Origin: Valencia hispanica
Lineage: Eukaryota > Chordata > Actinopteri > Cyprinodontiformes > Valenciidae
Length of the DNA stretch: 64,000 bases
NCBI GenBank assembly: GCA_963556495.2
Contig: OY747712.1
Location: 7,812,581-7,876,580, forward strand
Direction of reading: 5' to 3'
The position numbers and the translations under genes were made by a program. Below are positions 1 through 12,256 of the stretch, piece after piece; within the stretch, counting starts at the first letter, position 1; the number at the start of each line of letters is the position of its first letter. Under the pieces are notes generated by a model. The model did not search any database, was not told where the DNA came from, and was given only the letters and a program-made list of their open reading frames with translations.

Positions 1-580
1 AAAGGTGTGTGTAGTGGCAGCAGCCTGGAGCTTGATATTAGAAACCTGTAGGCTCAGTGGAGTGTCCTGAATACTAAGCTGTAATTTTAACTGGACAACA
101 CACAGCTATAACGTTGCCTGTAAATGCATCAGTGAGCAAATGGTCTGGTAATCTAAAACTGCCTGTCTCATCAATAACAAGTCACGCTTGATTGACCAGC
201 GGTATCTTGGCTTGGTAGGAGTCTCATATTGTGGTTCATTCACTAAATAAATACAATGTCAAAGCGCTTCACCGATGTGACCCCCGTAAATATAGCTCCA
301 TGTACTTACACACAAAGTTACCTGCATGCATAAATAAATGGATCAGGATTTAATCATACATCATCAAACATCTCTGACCAGTCAGATTAAGGACAATATC
401 AACAGTCTTTGGACTATGTGGTTTAGGGTCTCTTTGGGCTAGACTGACATGTTATTTGTGACAAGTTGGATGTGTTTGATTCTTTAGGCTCTATTAGCCA
501 TTGCTGAGTAGGTTTTTCTGAGGCTCTGAGGTGTCTGCTTGAGCAGATTTTTGTTTAATTCAAGGAAGAATGTACATTTT
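1..580. other. AT-rich non-coding stretch
   Basis: Nothing recognisable: no long frame, terminal repeat or simple repeat. Confidence 0.5.
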
Positions 581-589
581 TGTGGGGCA

Positions 590-745
590 ACCTCCAAAAG
601 TATTTGTACCCTTTTCATATTTTGTCGCATCATAAACTCAAACTTCAATGTGTTATTAAAATTGCATGTGAAAGATCAACACAAAGTGGTACTTATTTAT
701 CAATGCGAAGGAAAATGATGGATGGTTTTGAAATCTAAAGGGTGT
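590..745. mobile_element. Tc1-like transposon end, fragment
   Basis: The run AAAAGTATTTGTACCC, then TTTTGTCGCATCATAAACT and CAACACAAAGTGGTA, resembles the terminal region of fish Tc1-like elements, which typically read as AGTATT..ACCCCTT followed by an AT-rich stretch. No transposase frame or partner end is nearby, so this is a solo end or short fragment. Confidence 0.45.
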
Positions 746-1900
746 GTTTTACATTAGGTTTTAAATAAATTGACACATCTTTAATTAAAATAAGAAATAT
801 CGACTCAAGAAAATGAAGAAATGTAAATGTGCACAAGTGTAAATTATGTAAGTATCTGTGTTGTCTTAAGATCCTCTTTGATTTGAACACCTGCCTTTCT
901 TAAATTCTCCGGTTTCCTGGCTGCAGCGACATTCACCACACACCGCGTTGCATCTGCAGCTGAAGGTTTCTAATAGCTGGGAGCTGGGAGGTTGCTCATC
1001 TGCATAGCTTACGCTGGACTCTGACGATCTGACTTGAAGACACAAGCCGCTGTGCTCCACAGGTGGGCATAAAAGGCCTTGTTAGAGCCTGCCAGGCTGA
1101 GCCGTAATCACCGCCGCCCACAACAGCAGCCATTACAAGCTCACTGGAATATTTCTCCCTCCACGGGCCGATGTTTGCTGCCACCCTGCAGCTGACGGAG
1201 CTGATGTGCAGCGGTGGAGTGATCTGTTTGTACAGCTGTGGTGTGGGTGTGTGTGTGCAGGCGGTAATGGACAGGGGTGCCTGTGGAAATGTAGAATGCA
1301 TCTATGTACATAAATGCAAACTTTGCAGGGCTGGTACACAAACCTGCAGAGGAATAAGCGCGTAAACAATTCATGGCAGTGAAACAAATGAAGAGATCAT
1401 ATATACAAGCTAGGCAGGGGAGATATTTTGTATTTTATTCTGTTTCATTCAAATTAATTTTTTGGCTTTATGCAAACATGAGCTGGGTTTATACAGACAT
1501 ATTTATATTCTATATATTTTTCTCATGTTACTTTGGAGAAATATATTCAGTAAATAAAAAATACTTGGCAACAACTGATGTTGTCATCCAGGACACGTTA
1601 CTGTGGAATGTTGTCTCTGCTGCTTGGAAAGTCAGATGTGAGCATGTCATGACAGTCTATAGTCAGAGGCCTCTTCAGATTTGTCAACTGGAGAGTCTTA
1701 CTGATCATAGCGTCACCATCCAAAACAACTCTTTGAAAACACTTGGACGATATGAGTTATGAAATTTAATTTCCCTTTAGGATAAAGTGTTTTCCAATTC
1801 ATGGCACACATCAAGAGCATTTATCATGTTTTACCATTTTCAAAACTATATGACAGTTTTCTCTATGCATTTTGCATTTTTATAGAAAATGTGTTTATCC
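746..1900. other. Intronic stretch with a GC-richer island at about 900-1360
   Basis: The central part (TAAAAGGCC, CCGCCGCCC, CAGCTGACGGAGCTG, a short GTGT tract) is richer in G+C than the surrounding DNA, and frames are open on both strands there. None shows a conserved domain or splice-bounded exon. A conserved non-coding element is possible but unsupported without alignment. Confidence 0.35.
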
Positions 1901-1904
1901 ATCA

Positions 1905-2041
1905 TTCTATTGTCTTCATCTCATCACTGATTGGGTCACAGGGTAAAAGGCCCAATAGGGAACCCCAGACGTCTCTCTGCCTAGCAACACTCTCTGTTGC
2001 ATTCTGGGGGATCTGAAGTTGTTCTTGAGCATGATGGTATA
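1905..2041 (-). mobile_element. RTE-like LINE, 3' (C-terminal) remnant
   Basis: On the minus strand the frame reads LQIPQNATESVARQRDVW and then GSLLGLLPCDP. This matches the typical end of fish RTE/Rex3-type ORFs (G-I-P-x-E-E-L-x-x-V-A-x-x-R-D-V-W-x-S-L-L-x-L-L-P). It is about 45 residues, 5'-truncated, and abuts a hAT-like terminus at about 2042. Confidence 0.6.
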
Positions 2042-2480
2042 GAGCAGTGGTCCCCAACCTTTTTTTTTGCCACTTTGTTTTTATATCAGACAATATTTTT
2101 ACAGACCGACCTTTCAGGTGTGATGGATAAATGATAACGGACGGTATAAAAACAGGGCAATAGACATAAATCCAATGTGTATTCGCAGCTTTATTAACAG
2201 CGTCCTCCTAGCATCGAGCAGACAACGTAACACGAGCAACATACACTCAGCCCCCTAACGCTCTCTGGTCGCCATGGTAATATTAAAACGTACCTTTTAT
2301 AATTCAAGATTTACCACAAACACAACGCTGAATCAGTGAGAGCCTTGGGGCCTTTTCCCCTTTCCAAAGAAACGATCGAGAGACATTTGTTTTCTATACA
2401 TCTCGCTAGCTTGTGGGATTAATTTTAGTGGTAACTATCACGTGACCATTACGTGACACTCTTGACGTGTCAAAGACTGA
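2042..2480. mobile_element. hAT-like non-autonomous element, left part
   Basis: It begins GCAGTGGTCCCCAACCTTTT, followed by ATATCAGACAATATTTTTACAGACCG. This is the signature left end of a widespread fish hAT-derived repeat. The inner part (AGCTTTATTAACAGCGTC, CTCTCTGGTCGCCATGG) also fits. A degenerate possible right end (GGTGGTTGTTTGGGGGGG) lies at about 2936-2953, which would give an element of about 0.9 kb. No transposase frame was found. Confidence 0.5.
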
Positions 2481-2529
2481 GCTATGTAACGGGGATATCT
2501 GGTCATTTTTCAAAATAAAACAGCAATTT

Positions 2530-2875
2530 GGAAATCCTCCAAAGGGAGGCACTTGGGGGGGGGGGGGGGGTCTTATCAGATCCTGATAGCGGTGTTGTCC
2601 CGGTCTTACATGGCAAAGTGGTCTCAGGGGAGGGGTCGCACAGAGAGCGATTCATTGGTCTCTTACAGCAAACCGTGTTGACTGGTGAACCTTCCTTAAA
2701 TCAAGGGGACAGGGGCACCCACTTGGAGCCAACCCTGGGGATGTGGGGGAGGGGACTCATGAGCGATAGCTTTGCGGTCAAGCTTCGACTCCTGGAGCTC
2801 GTCCTGGCTGGGTGCACCCTTCATATTGGCCCACCGAGCAACAGACCAGGGCATGGGCCTTGATGTGGTAACTCC
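2530..2875. other. Unidentified GC-rich islet with a G16 run
   Basis: A run of 16 G at 2555-2570 is followed by about 300 bp of distinctly GC-rich sequence within AT-rich DNA. A 111-codon frame is open on + (2528-2863) and a 62-codon frame on - (2696-2884). Neither resembles a family I know, and both contain low-complexity stretches. It may be internal sequence of the hAT-like repeat or captured DNA. Confidence 0.3.
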
Positions 2876-2959
2876 CAGCATCATAAACTAGCTTTGGGGC
2901 CTTTTTAATTGAAAAATTGTAAAATCTGTTTAACAGGTGGTTGTTTGGGGGGGAATCTA

Positions 2960-5900
2960 CTAACTCTAGGGAGGAAAAGGTCTCAGAAATGTTGGGGTTA
3001 ATTCAGGATAGTTGAGTTGGTTCTGTGCTGTCATTTCATTCAGGAGTGTTTATTCAACATTTTAAACTATTCTTTATAGTACTAGGTGTGAGCCCTATGA
3101 CTTGGAACAGATTCGAGGCATTGAAATATTAAAACAAACTTGATATAACCTAAAATATAGAATTATACTACATTTTTTAATTATCCTTAATTTCTGTGTG
3201 TTGGACTTCCTAAGAACCAGATTCTCCTCTGAGCTGAAAATCGTTCAAAGTTTTTCTTTAGACTTTATCTCCTTTTACACGCACTTTCCATCTTCTAGCT
3301 AATTATTACACCATATCGTGCCAAATGTTTTGAATATGTAAGGCCTGTCCAGTGTCAAGCTTTGGAACACCACAGCAGAGGAACACAGTCATGTTATTAA
3401 AAATAGGAATAAACCAATTAATCAAAAAGCTTCGATATCCACTTTTAACTTATTTCTAAATTATGCATTTACGTGCCAAGGTAATGTTTTTTTTCCTTTG
3501 AATTTAAGAGTATTTTGGATCTAAGTGATTCATAGACCAGAGTTAAGCTTCTAGGCCTAAAAAAACTACTGAAATGCTTGGGTACTTTCCTAAACATGTG
3601 TGAAAAGATAAGTTTGAAAGTCTGGAAGACTAATAATCAAGTTACATTTAAAAGACTCCAAAGAAAGTCTGGCTGCTTGGAAGCACACATGCAAAACATT
3701 TTTACAGTACTTATAATCTATTAGCACAGACATTATCACTTATCATATCAATCATCTTTTTTTCTTATTTCAGTTTGTTACACTGCATTGGCCATAAATG
3801 TTTGCTTGTTCAGCTTAACCTTTCTTTCGATGTTTGAAATGCAGCTAATGGATGTTTTTCTGCATTTTAATTAGCGATCAGTGAAGCCACAATGAATGGT
3901 GTGGTAATAGTTCACATTTGGAGTTAATGATCATCTTGGTTTTGTTTGCTCATATCTGTAGTCGGGGCAGCATAAATGACCTCTCATTGTTCAGTTTGCT
4001 CTCATCTGTGGATTTTCGTTTTCCTCTATGCATGCATGGACCACTTTTTACGCATTACTTTAGTTTGTCGTATTCTTATTTGCTAATGAAGCCATTCTTA
4101 ATTACAGCATGAACAGCTTGCCGAGTTTTTAAAACAAATCTAGTCTCAGGTTATCACATTACTGTTGGCTCCTTTGTTTTCCTGCTGAAGACAAATGGTA
4201 GAAGATTGATTTCTGTATAGATGATGGTTAAGTTATTCACCCTCGTGGGTCTAATTTAATTCGCCATAATGCCTTCTGTGAAGGGAAGTAGTTAAACCTA
4301 TAAACGATGTGTAGAAAAACACAACCTTGATTATACTTATACAACTGCATACTGGATGTTTGTAGGATTAGAAAAAAAACATTTAAAATGCTTAATATTT
4401 TATATGATTCAGAAATACGCTCTAATGATTATGTTTCTAACAGGTTAAAGACAAAAACATCGAATAGTTGAATATATTCATTTTAGTTTGAGTAATGAGA
4501 ACCAAAGCCAGTATTGGTAGTCTTGGACTCTGCTACCCTGAACCTTTTCCACACCTAATTTAATTGCCCCGAACATTTAACCTCTACTAAACTGTTTGTT
4601 GTGTCACATATAGACTAAGGTGCTGTTTATGAATTTCGTCTGTGGCATTGAGAGAGTCGCAGTGATTTCATTGATTAGGGGGCAACAAGCTAACCAAACA
4701 AACTTGGTCCTATGCAGAAATAGCAGTCATAAACTTTTTAAACCATAAGTTAACTTTGATTAACCAAATGTTTCTCAGTTCAATAGAGGAATCACTTAAA
4801 AAGAACCTGTCTGACAAAATGAAATAGGCTATAAGATTGGAAAAAAGCGACACATCATGCCCCGAACAAAAAATAAATAACAGATTAGAAACATTGTCAG
4901 TGACCTCTATAAGTCTTAAGTTAATCAAAATGAGGGTGACCATATTTTGATTTCCTAAAAAGAGTGCACTTGGGTAAGACTCTTGATTGTAAAGTATTTA
5001 AAGCATGCTTTCTCTATGTGATTAGAAAGAATAGTTAAATAACAAACTTCAGATCAGCTGAAAATCAGTACAAAAATGACTTTAGAATCTCTGGAAATAA
5101 ATAATAGAAATAATTAACTCCTCCAAATTTGAAGAATTTTACCAGTAACAATAATTAACTTTTTAAGTCATACTGGACGAAAGTTAAACAAAAATCTAAA
5201 TTATATTCTAAGAAATCAAGTATTTTCTTTTTAATGCAATGAAAGTGAACAGCAGCAGTCTCGTTTGCGGTTTGTCTGTAAAGCTACACTTGTGCTTTGA
5301 CATCCTGTAAACTCTGCAGCGCATCGCAGCGCTGCTCAGCCCGCTGTCTGTTCCGTCTATGAACGGATCAGAACCACCCACTCGGCAGCAGCTCGGGGAG
5401 GACGTCACATGAAAGAGAGGCTGTCGTATTCCATGCATCACACCAGGCAGTTTAAATAAGGCCACCTGAAAAACGATGAACACCCAGACATTTTCATCAA
5501 TCTATGAATTTCCCCCTGATGCCCCAAACAGCATATGAAATGTGGGCATGTCCGGAGAAAAGAGGACGGCTGGTCACACTAGGTGAAATGCCATCTTTTG
5601 GCCCTTGGTGCTCCAGAAAACCACAATAATCAGATGTGGTGCAAAGTTGTTTTTTAGCATCCTACTTCCTGTTGAGTTTTAACCTGATCAAGATTAGAAC
5701 CAGTTTTTATGCAGCCACAAAATGTAACCACTGATACTTTTACACGGTTAGACTCTGAAATCAGATTTAAAATCCATCCAAACTCAAAGTTGGCTGAAAC
5801 GACGTGTACGATTTGAAATCTAAAAAAGATAACATGAACACTGAACTTGAAGAGTTTAATCTTGCATAACTGAAACATAATACTCCCGCTGCAAAACTCC

Positions 5901-8150
5901 ACCCTAAAGATTCGGAGAACTATCGAAGGAGGACCTCCCTACCAGGGTTGGTAATCTGTTTTTCCTTTGACACATGCAGGGGTTATAGAGGGAAAAAAAG
6001 TGCATTTTCAAACTGATGAATTAAAACAAAGTATGACCAAACTTTGCTTTCCTTTTGATGACTGTAAGGACTATATAATGATGAAGTTGCTAGAACTGCT
6101 TAGCCTTTATTGAGAAGTTGATCATTATGACATTGTAGCACAAATGGACCGGTCTAAAAGTATCTAAGCGTTTAGACGGAGTCGACAGAGCCTTTAGCTG
6201 ACCTAAAATGAGTTTTGAATGCAACCATTTCGTTGTTGAAAAGTGTATTATCATCTGTGTACCATTTCTTTACCTCATTACTGAGCTCAGGGTGAAACAA
6301 AGTGAGTGGTAATGCTGTGAAAATTCTGTTTTTATGCTTTTCTTGAACCACTATGACTTCAAATCTTTAATGGTTCTTTTTTTTTTAAGTAAGTTTAATG
6401 CACCAGACATTATTGCACTCCAACTACCGCCGCTGCTGTTTTCCAAGCAGTTCTGCAACTTTAAAAGTGCACTCCAGGCAAACAACACGGTGCCCAAATA
6501 ATGTTTTCGATCGAGCAATCTCCCACAGGTCTGACCTTGGCAGCTTTTATCAGGTGATGAATACATTCAAAAGATTGCAACGCCTGCTTTATAGCCAGCC
6601 CCCATCCAAATACTGCAATTCTCTCTGCCCTAACCTTCCTGCCAATAAAAAGGAAGATAATACTTGATTGTAGATTTCCTCGCATTGATAATTTCATCCA
6701 AATTGGAAAAAAGGAGAACATTTAACTGTTGATGGAACTTTATCTGTTATCTCTTAAAGGACATCTGTGGCTCTTCCACATTTGAATTCCCAGGCCCCGA
6801 CACATTCTACCTTTCCTCCGTTGAATCAGAATGTTTTCAGCAGTAAATAATTAAATCGTTTGGGTTTTGATAAAGCTTAAACAGCCACCATCGAACATTC
6901 AGTACCCATGAAATGAGAGCAGTGATCAGCGTGATGGATGACTACCTGTCTTCTAGGTGTCTGTCATAACCGAGTGATTGTCGTCAATTAGGAAACTCCA
7001 TGAGGGAAGGCTGATTAGAGAATTAACTGCAGTAAAGATAAAGGCTTGTTTGGTGATGATTCTTCTTTTTTTTATTTATTAATACTTACCAATAGAAAGC
7101 CAATTACTTTAATTTCAAAGTTTACTTCAGATAGACTCTAAAGGACAGCATGTGAATTCTTCTAAACAAAATCCAACCAAAGATCGCTTGGCTTGCTTTT
7201 GCTTTTTTTTTTACTTGGAATTTTATTTGTCAATACTGCCTCCCTAAATATTATTTTTACAAATAAAAGGTAGTACTGTAGCTACCAATTGGTTTTGAGA
7301 TAGATATTTACTGTGATACATTAAACCTTCCTGCTGTCACTGAATATCTCTCAGCCTGGACGAACGGCTGACATTCCTCCATAGAAAATATGGTTTCTAA
7401 TTTTTAATTTGCTCTCTACCAGCTTCTACTTCCTCTGACTTTATTTGTATACAAATGAAAAATCTTAAATTTGAATCTTTTTTCCATCAGTAACAACATC
7501 TACAAGGAAGAGTTTGTTTGTTAGCTAGCTAGCTAATTAGTTAGTGCTTGGGTGTTGTGTAAATGGCTAACCAAGGCTGAAAATTGGCAAACTGCACCAC
7601 CCAGTCACCATCTTGTATGCTGTTGGTAAATCTAAACTATTTTACTGATATATTTACTTACTGTTATATATTTTCCACTTTCCTAATGAAAGAAACTGGT
7701 TCCCTAAAGACTCGATACGGTTTTGCAAATTAGTTGGACAGAAGCCTATTTTTGTGTTAGTTTTTTACAGGGTTATAGACAATTCAACATATGTGGCAAT
7801 ACTGATGCTCTCTATAAAAAAATCATGTGATCATGAAATGGTGAAAATAACTGAATGCAAATTAAATTCATAGCTCATTATTATGATTTTTTATTTTTAT
7901 TTAAAATGTGTTTATTAATATCAAATCCTTTTTACCTTTATTTTTTTCATAATAATAAAGATATATTTTAGTGGAGTACCAACTCATTAGTTTTATGGTA
8001 CCCCTACAGTAAACGTGGTTAATCAATAATATTTTTTACTTTACTGTAATTATTTGCATTGTGAAATAATGTATGTAGGTTCACAGGCTGATGTTGGCTT
8101 GGAGGTGAGACTACTGTAAACTTTTTATTTCATGTTAGTAAATGCACCGA
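2960..8150. other. Long AT-rich intronic stretch
   Basis: No gene was recognised. The only distinct subregion is 5275-5425, GC-richer, with CAGCGCATCGCAGCGCTGCTC and a GACGTCAC (CRE-like) site; it could be a regulatory element. A short TAGC run occurs at about 7524-7540. Confidence 0.4.
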
Positions 8151-8174
8151 TATACCCATAAGTATTTCTACCCC

Positions 8175-8537
8175 TGCTAAATTTAGCTTTAACCTTTTGA
8201 ATAACCTCTGAACCAACACCAGCAGATGACATGGGTCCCCAAATCAACATACTGTGGAAACTTCACTCTGGGCTTCAAGCATATTGGATTGTGTGCCTCT
8301 CCATTCTTCCTCCAGACTCTGGGACCTTGGTTTCCATTTTTTTTTTTCTTTAGCCCAGGTAAGATGCTTCTGATGTTGTTTGTTGTTCAGGTAAGGCTTA
8401 ACAAGAGGAATACGACATTTGAAGCTCATGTCCAGGATCTTCTTCCACAAGACTTTCTATTAATGTGCTTTAAAACAGCACTTTGGGAACATCCAACTTC
8501 TTTTGCAATTACCTTTTGGGGCTTTCCTTCCTTATGA
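8175..8537 (-). pseudogene. Tc1-like transposase remnant, middle and C-terminal parts
   Basis: Read on the minus strand, the 8537-8455 part gives HKEGKPQKVIAKE, then VGCSQSAVLKHINR, the second helix-turn-helix region of fish Tc1-like transposases. After an internal deletion come SFKCRIPLVKPYLN and HLTWAKEKKKW, then (in another frame) GPRVWRKNGEAHNP and LKPRVKF of the DDE domain. The D-containing strand between LTWAKEKKKW and GPRVW is lost in a T-rich run near 8338-8351. The gene is interrupted, frameshifted and dead. Its N-terminal part lies beyond the LINE, at 9578-9720. Confidence 0.8.
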
Positions 8538-9577
8538 AGGAGGAGGAGAATAATTATATAGTACCTTTCACAGATAAAATCACAGTGCTTTACAAAGAGT
8601 AATCGAAACAGTTACAAACAATTAAAATCAAAACATACATTGCAGAAGCCAGTCAACTAAAAGCTTGTCTAAATAAAAATGTCTTTTTTAAAGAGTCAAT
8701 AGAGCCAGCCTCATGGATGTTGGCAAGGCATTCCATAGTTTTGGAGCCACAGCCTGAAAACACAAGTCTCCTCTAGTTTTAAAGTGGGTCTTAGGGACCA
8801 TGAGAGTTCTGGCCCGAGGACCGAAGCGTGCGACCAAAGGTGTTGGGGTACAGCAGAATACAGACCTATTTAGGGACCAGTCCATGCAAGGCTCTAAAAT
8901 GTCAAAACAAATATTTTAAAATCAATTCAGTATTTGAGCCAATGCAGGGAGGACAGAGTTGGCGTAATGTGAGACCGTCTGGTGGATCCTGTTAAAAACC
9001 TTGCTGCAGCGTTCTGAACCATTTGAAGACAGTTCTAAGCAGATTTATTAAAACAGGTAAAAAGAGAGTTCCAATAATGTAAACAAGATTAAATAAAAGC
9101 GTGAATCACCGATACGATCAGAGTTGGATAAAATTGCCCTTAATTTGGCAATCTTTCTCAAGTGGTAAAAACAGTTTTTGACCAAAAGTTGAAGGGACCA
9201 TGAATGATTAAACCATACTCCAACAATTCTGACGCTCGACTGAATGGGAGAGCCCAATGAACTAAGGTGCTTTACAATGGAGGGAATTTTTTGCTCAGGG
9301 GCAATTATCAGTGTCTTGGTCTTTTTGGGGTTCAGCTGAAGGCAGTTTTCAGTGAGCCAGGTCTGTACACTTGAAAAACACTCCATTAACTCTGAATGTT
9401 TATGCAGCTCTGACTCCTTAAAAGAAAAGTACAATTGAATATCAACAGGATAGTGATGATAGGACATTCTTAAAATGACTAATTATGCTTCCAAGGGAGC
9501 TGATGTACAACAAAAGCCAAAGTGGTCCTAGGACTGACCGCTGAGGAACACCAAAAAGTGGCTTTAGACATCATACT
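8538..9577 (-). mobile_element. L2/Rex1-like LINE fragment inserted in a Tc1-like transposase
   Basis: In minus-strand order it encodes FGVPQRSVLGPLWLLLYIS (RT motif, usually GVPQGSVLGP), then LTENCLQLNPKKTKTLI and SVRIVGVWFNHSWS. Next, after frame breaks, comes GDLCFQAVAPKLWNALPTS, the typical C-terminus of L2/Rex1 ORFs. The 3' tail (minus strand) has TTTGTAAAGCACTGTGATTT and GTACTATATAATTATT. The copy is 5'-truncated just upstream of the GVPQ motif, and the catalytic aspartates after Y-x-D-D are not intact. Both edges abut Tc1 coding sequence. Confidence 0.8.
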
Positions 9578-9720
9578 ATTCAAACACATAAAATTTTGGA
9601 GGTTGTCAATGATGGTTTTTTGCACAACTGTCAGGTCAGCATTCTTCTCTATGATTGTGATTCCTAGTGAACCAGTATGCGAGACCATTTAAAGGCTCAG
9701 GAACCATTTGGAGGGGTTTC
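9578..9720 (-). pseudogene. Tc1-like transposase remnant, N-terminus
   Basis: On the minus strand this reads IIEKNADLTVVQKTIIDNLQ, the start of the DNA-binding domain of the same transposase whose continuation (HKEGKPQKVIAKE) lies at 8537. The two halves form one protein split by the LINE. The N-terminal part is preceded by GSLGI, as in related fish copies. Confidence 0.75.
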
Positions 9721-11650
9721 GGATTAATTAACTGATTATAGTGTGACACTTTGAATCTAAAGTATTGAACCATTTTCATAAAATTGAAATTTTCTGAGAA
9801 TTTGAATTTGGGGTTTTCATAAGCTGTAAGTCATAGTCATCAAAATTGTAACAGATAAAGCCTTGAAATATCTCGCTGTGCATATAATAAGTATTCCCCC
9901 CCTAATTCTTGTAGGTTACCATTCATATTTAGCTCAAAATAAAAATAAAATAAATCAATAAATATCCCAGATCCCTACATGTTATTTTTGGCTCAGATAG
10001 GACAATGCCACAGGCAAACTCCCCACTACAAAAACAATATAAATAATATAAGTACAAAGTCCCAATCAGCATGACAGCAAGCATCAATAAATTGCTTGAT
10101 TACCCTGTAAAATTTAATATTTCTACAAAAATATTTCAAATCACTTAAGTATTCATTTTTAAAGATTTATCAAAATATACAATTTAAAAAACATTTTTAA
10201 TATAAAAACTCTCTATAACCCTTCTTTCTTTTATAAAATGGCTTGCTAAGACGTCAGCCATTTTGAAATTATAGAAAAAAGAGATTTGGGAAGGCCACAG
10301 CCCCAAACATGTCACCTAATTTCAAAGCTACAGTTGTCCTCTCTAAGAATCATAGGGACTTTGCTTTGTGGCATGTTTAGTACTGTATGACAGAAATGAT
10401 CAAAAAATAAAAGTGCACTACAGTGCACAGAAAGGAATGGCCGGGTCTCAGGAGGCTATATCATATGTTAGTTAAACTGATATAAATGAACCTTTGCACA
10501 ATATTCTAATATTTCGAGATCTTGAAGCCAGAAACTTTGTCAAACCTACAGACTTAGCTTTGATGGTTTACAGTGGTAGTTGTTCTTGTTTACTTTAGAA
10601 AACAACCTTAAATTATTTTTTTATTCAAACGAATACCAACTATGGTGTCAGGCATGAGTTTACTAGTTAATATCAGATTAATTCCCCCTTTTTGTCTTTT
10701 TTAAGAATGTGGATAATCAATGATTTAACCAAAGACTTGCCGCAGGATGGAGATTTCACTTTAGCTGAAAAGAGACAAGGAAATTCATTGACTTAAACTG
10801 TAATAACTCTCTTTTATATAATAAATGCGATTTCATCCACTGCTCTTTCCTGAAGTTGCTGCAAGCTGTCAAAACTAAAACAAGATTAAAACAAGAAGCA
10901 CGATCAGATTTATGCTCATCGTCAGTTTGCCAGACTGAGGCGGTCGAGCCCAATTACGTAAATCTTGGATCACTGTAGCTTGAAGTTTATTCCTTTGTAA
11001 TTTATTCTGTTTTAGAGCATTAAAAGCTAAACACTACCCACTCTGAGGATCATTCAGTTAAAATATTGAACTTCTTCCACTATTCTGGCCCTTTTCTGGC
11101 TTGGATCACACCAAAGAGTCTGGCAGTAAATCTCTCACCACCTTGTCCTGACACTTTTTCTCTCGGTGACTGCTGGCCGCCGGCACGTGCGTCTCATTAG
11201 CATTGGCTCGGTTTCCCCAGATTAGCAATAATTAAACTGTGAAATTGGAGCCGTTACCTTAAACTGGGTCACAGCTAGGACGCCACAAGCTCCATGACAT
11301 TGCCGTGCAGGACGCTGAGGGGGGAGGAGGGTGAAGACGGGAAAGGCTGGCAGCCTGGCTTGCTGCCACTGGTCCTCCCCTCTACTTTGAGAAGGAACAG
11401 ACGGTCAGTTCATGAAAAAGAGGCTCGCCGGAGAGCAGCCTCAACCGAGATGAACTCAAAGCATTACCTATTCAGATCTGTTCAGTCAAAGAAGATCGCT
11501 AAACTTTACAATTCTGTTATCAAAACACAGACCTATGCAAACTGCTTCAGGTCTTTTCTGATCTGTCTCAACCAATGTCTTCACAGAGGCACCAAAAACG
11601 TTAAAATATTCACAACAAAGTTCTAACATCTAGACTAAATCTTCTGTTTT
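9721..11650. other. AT-rich stretch with possible outer Tc1-like sequence
   Basis: Segments at 9770-9895 (GGGGTTTTCATAAGCTGTAA, TTGAAATATCTCGCTGTG) and 10485-10530 (ATGAACCTTTGCACAATATT) resemble outer regions of fish Tc1-like copies, but no TIR pair was delimited. The remainder holds nothing recognisable. A slightly GC-richer patch at 11150-11400 contains a 110-codon frame with no known domain. Confidence 0.35.
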
Positions 11651-11660
11651 TGCTGTTTTC

Positions 11661-11692
11661 CATCCATCCATCCATCCATCCATCCATCCATC
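11661..11692. repeat. (CATC)n microsatellite, SINE 3' tail
   Basis: Eight CATC units. In this SINE family the 3' end is (GGAT)n, so this is the tail of the minus-strand copy that continues to 13238. Confidence 0.85.
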
Positions 11693-11860
11693 GTCTATAC
11701 CGCTTATCCTTGCAGGGTCTCAGGGGGGCTGATGCCTATCTCCAGCGGTCATTGGGCGAGAGGCGGGGTACACCCTGGCCAGTTCGCCAGTCCATCCAAG
11801 TTCAACACAGAGACACAGGACAAACAACCATACAGACACACAGACACACACACACACGCA

Positions 11861-12132
11861 CGTCTTGCTATACTTGTGTTGACTTTGTATTGACTTCCAT
11901 TGATTTTACTATGCCTAACCCAGACACTTTCCCTAGACCTAACCATTAGTGATACATGCCTAACCCTAACCTTAACCTAAACCTAATTCACACCATACCT
12001 CTAAACCTAACTAGTAGAGTTTAATAGCTAGTTAAACATTATGGAGACCAGGCAAAATGTCCTCACAACTACAAATGTCCACACAAGGGTGGTGGGCTGT
12101 CAAAGGTTGGTCCTCGCAAGTATAGCTATACA
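11861..12132. mobile_element. MITE with telomere-like CCTAACCCTAA repeats, in a CA tract
   Basis: The left end GTCTTGCTATACTTGTG and the right end CGCAAGTATAGCTATAC are inverted relatives. The interior has repeated CCTAACCCTAACCTTAACC-type sequence and AATGTCCTCACAACT. The element is flanked on both sides by (CA)n, which fits a widespread fish repeat that sits in CA microsatellites. No coding capacity. Confidence 0.7.
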
Positions 12133-12134
12133 TG

Positions 12135-12135
12135 T

Positions 12136-12166
<31 letters not shown>

Positions 12167-12175
12167 CACACAATC
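12135..12175. repeat. (CA)n microsatellite
   Basis: About 15 CA units with short interruptions, the part of the SINE's CA tract right of the MITE. Confidence 0.9.
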
Positions 12176-12256
12176 ATACCTAAGGACAATTTAGAAAGAC
12201 CAATTAACCTAACAGTCATGTCTTTGAACTGTAGGAGGTAGCCAAGGTTTGGAGTA

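Noticed and set aside
1171..1365. Candidate coding exon in the GC-richer island
   Set aside because: Frames overlap on both strands, with no conserved residues or paired splice sites.
11890..12010. Interstitial telomere or chromosome end
   Set aside because: The TAACCC-like repeats are few, degenerate and confined inside an element with inverted ends.
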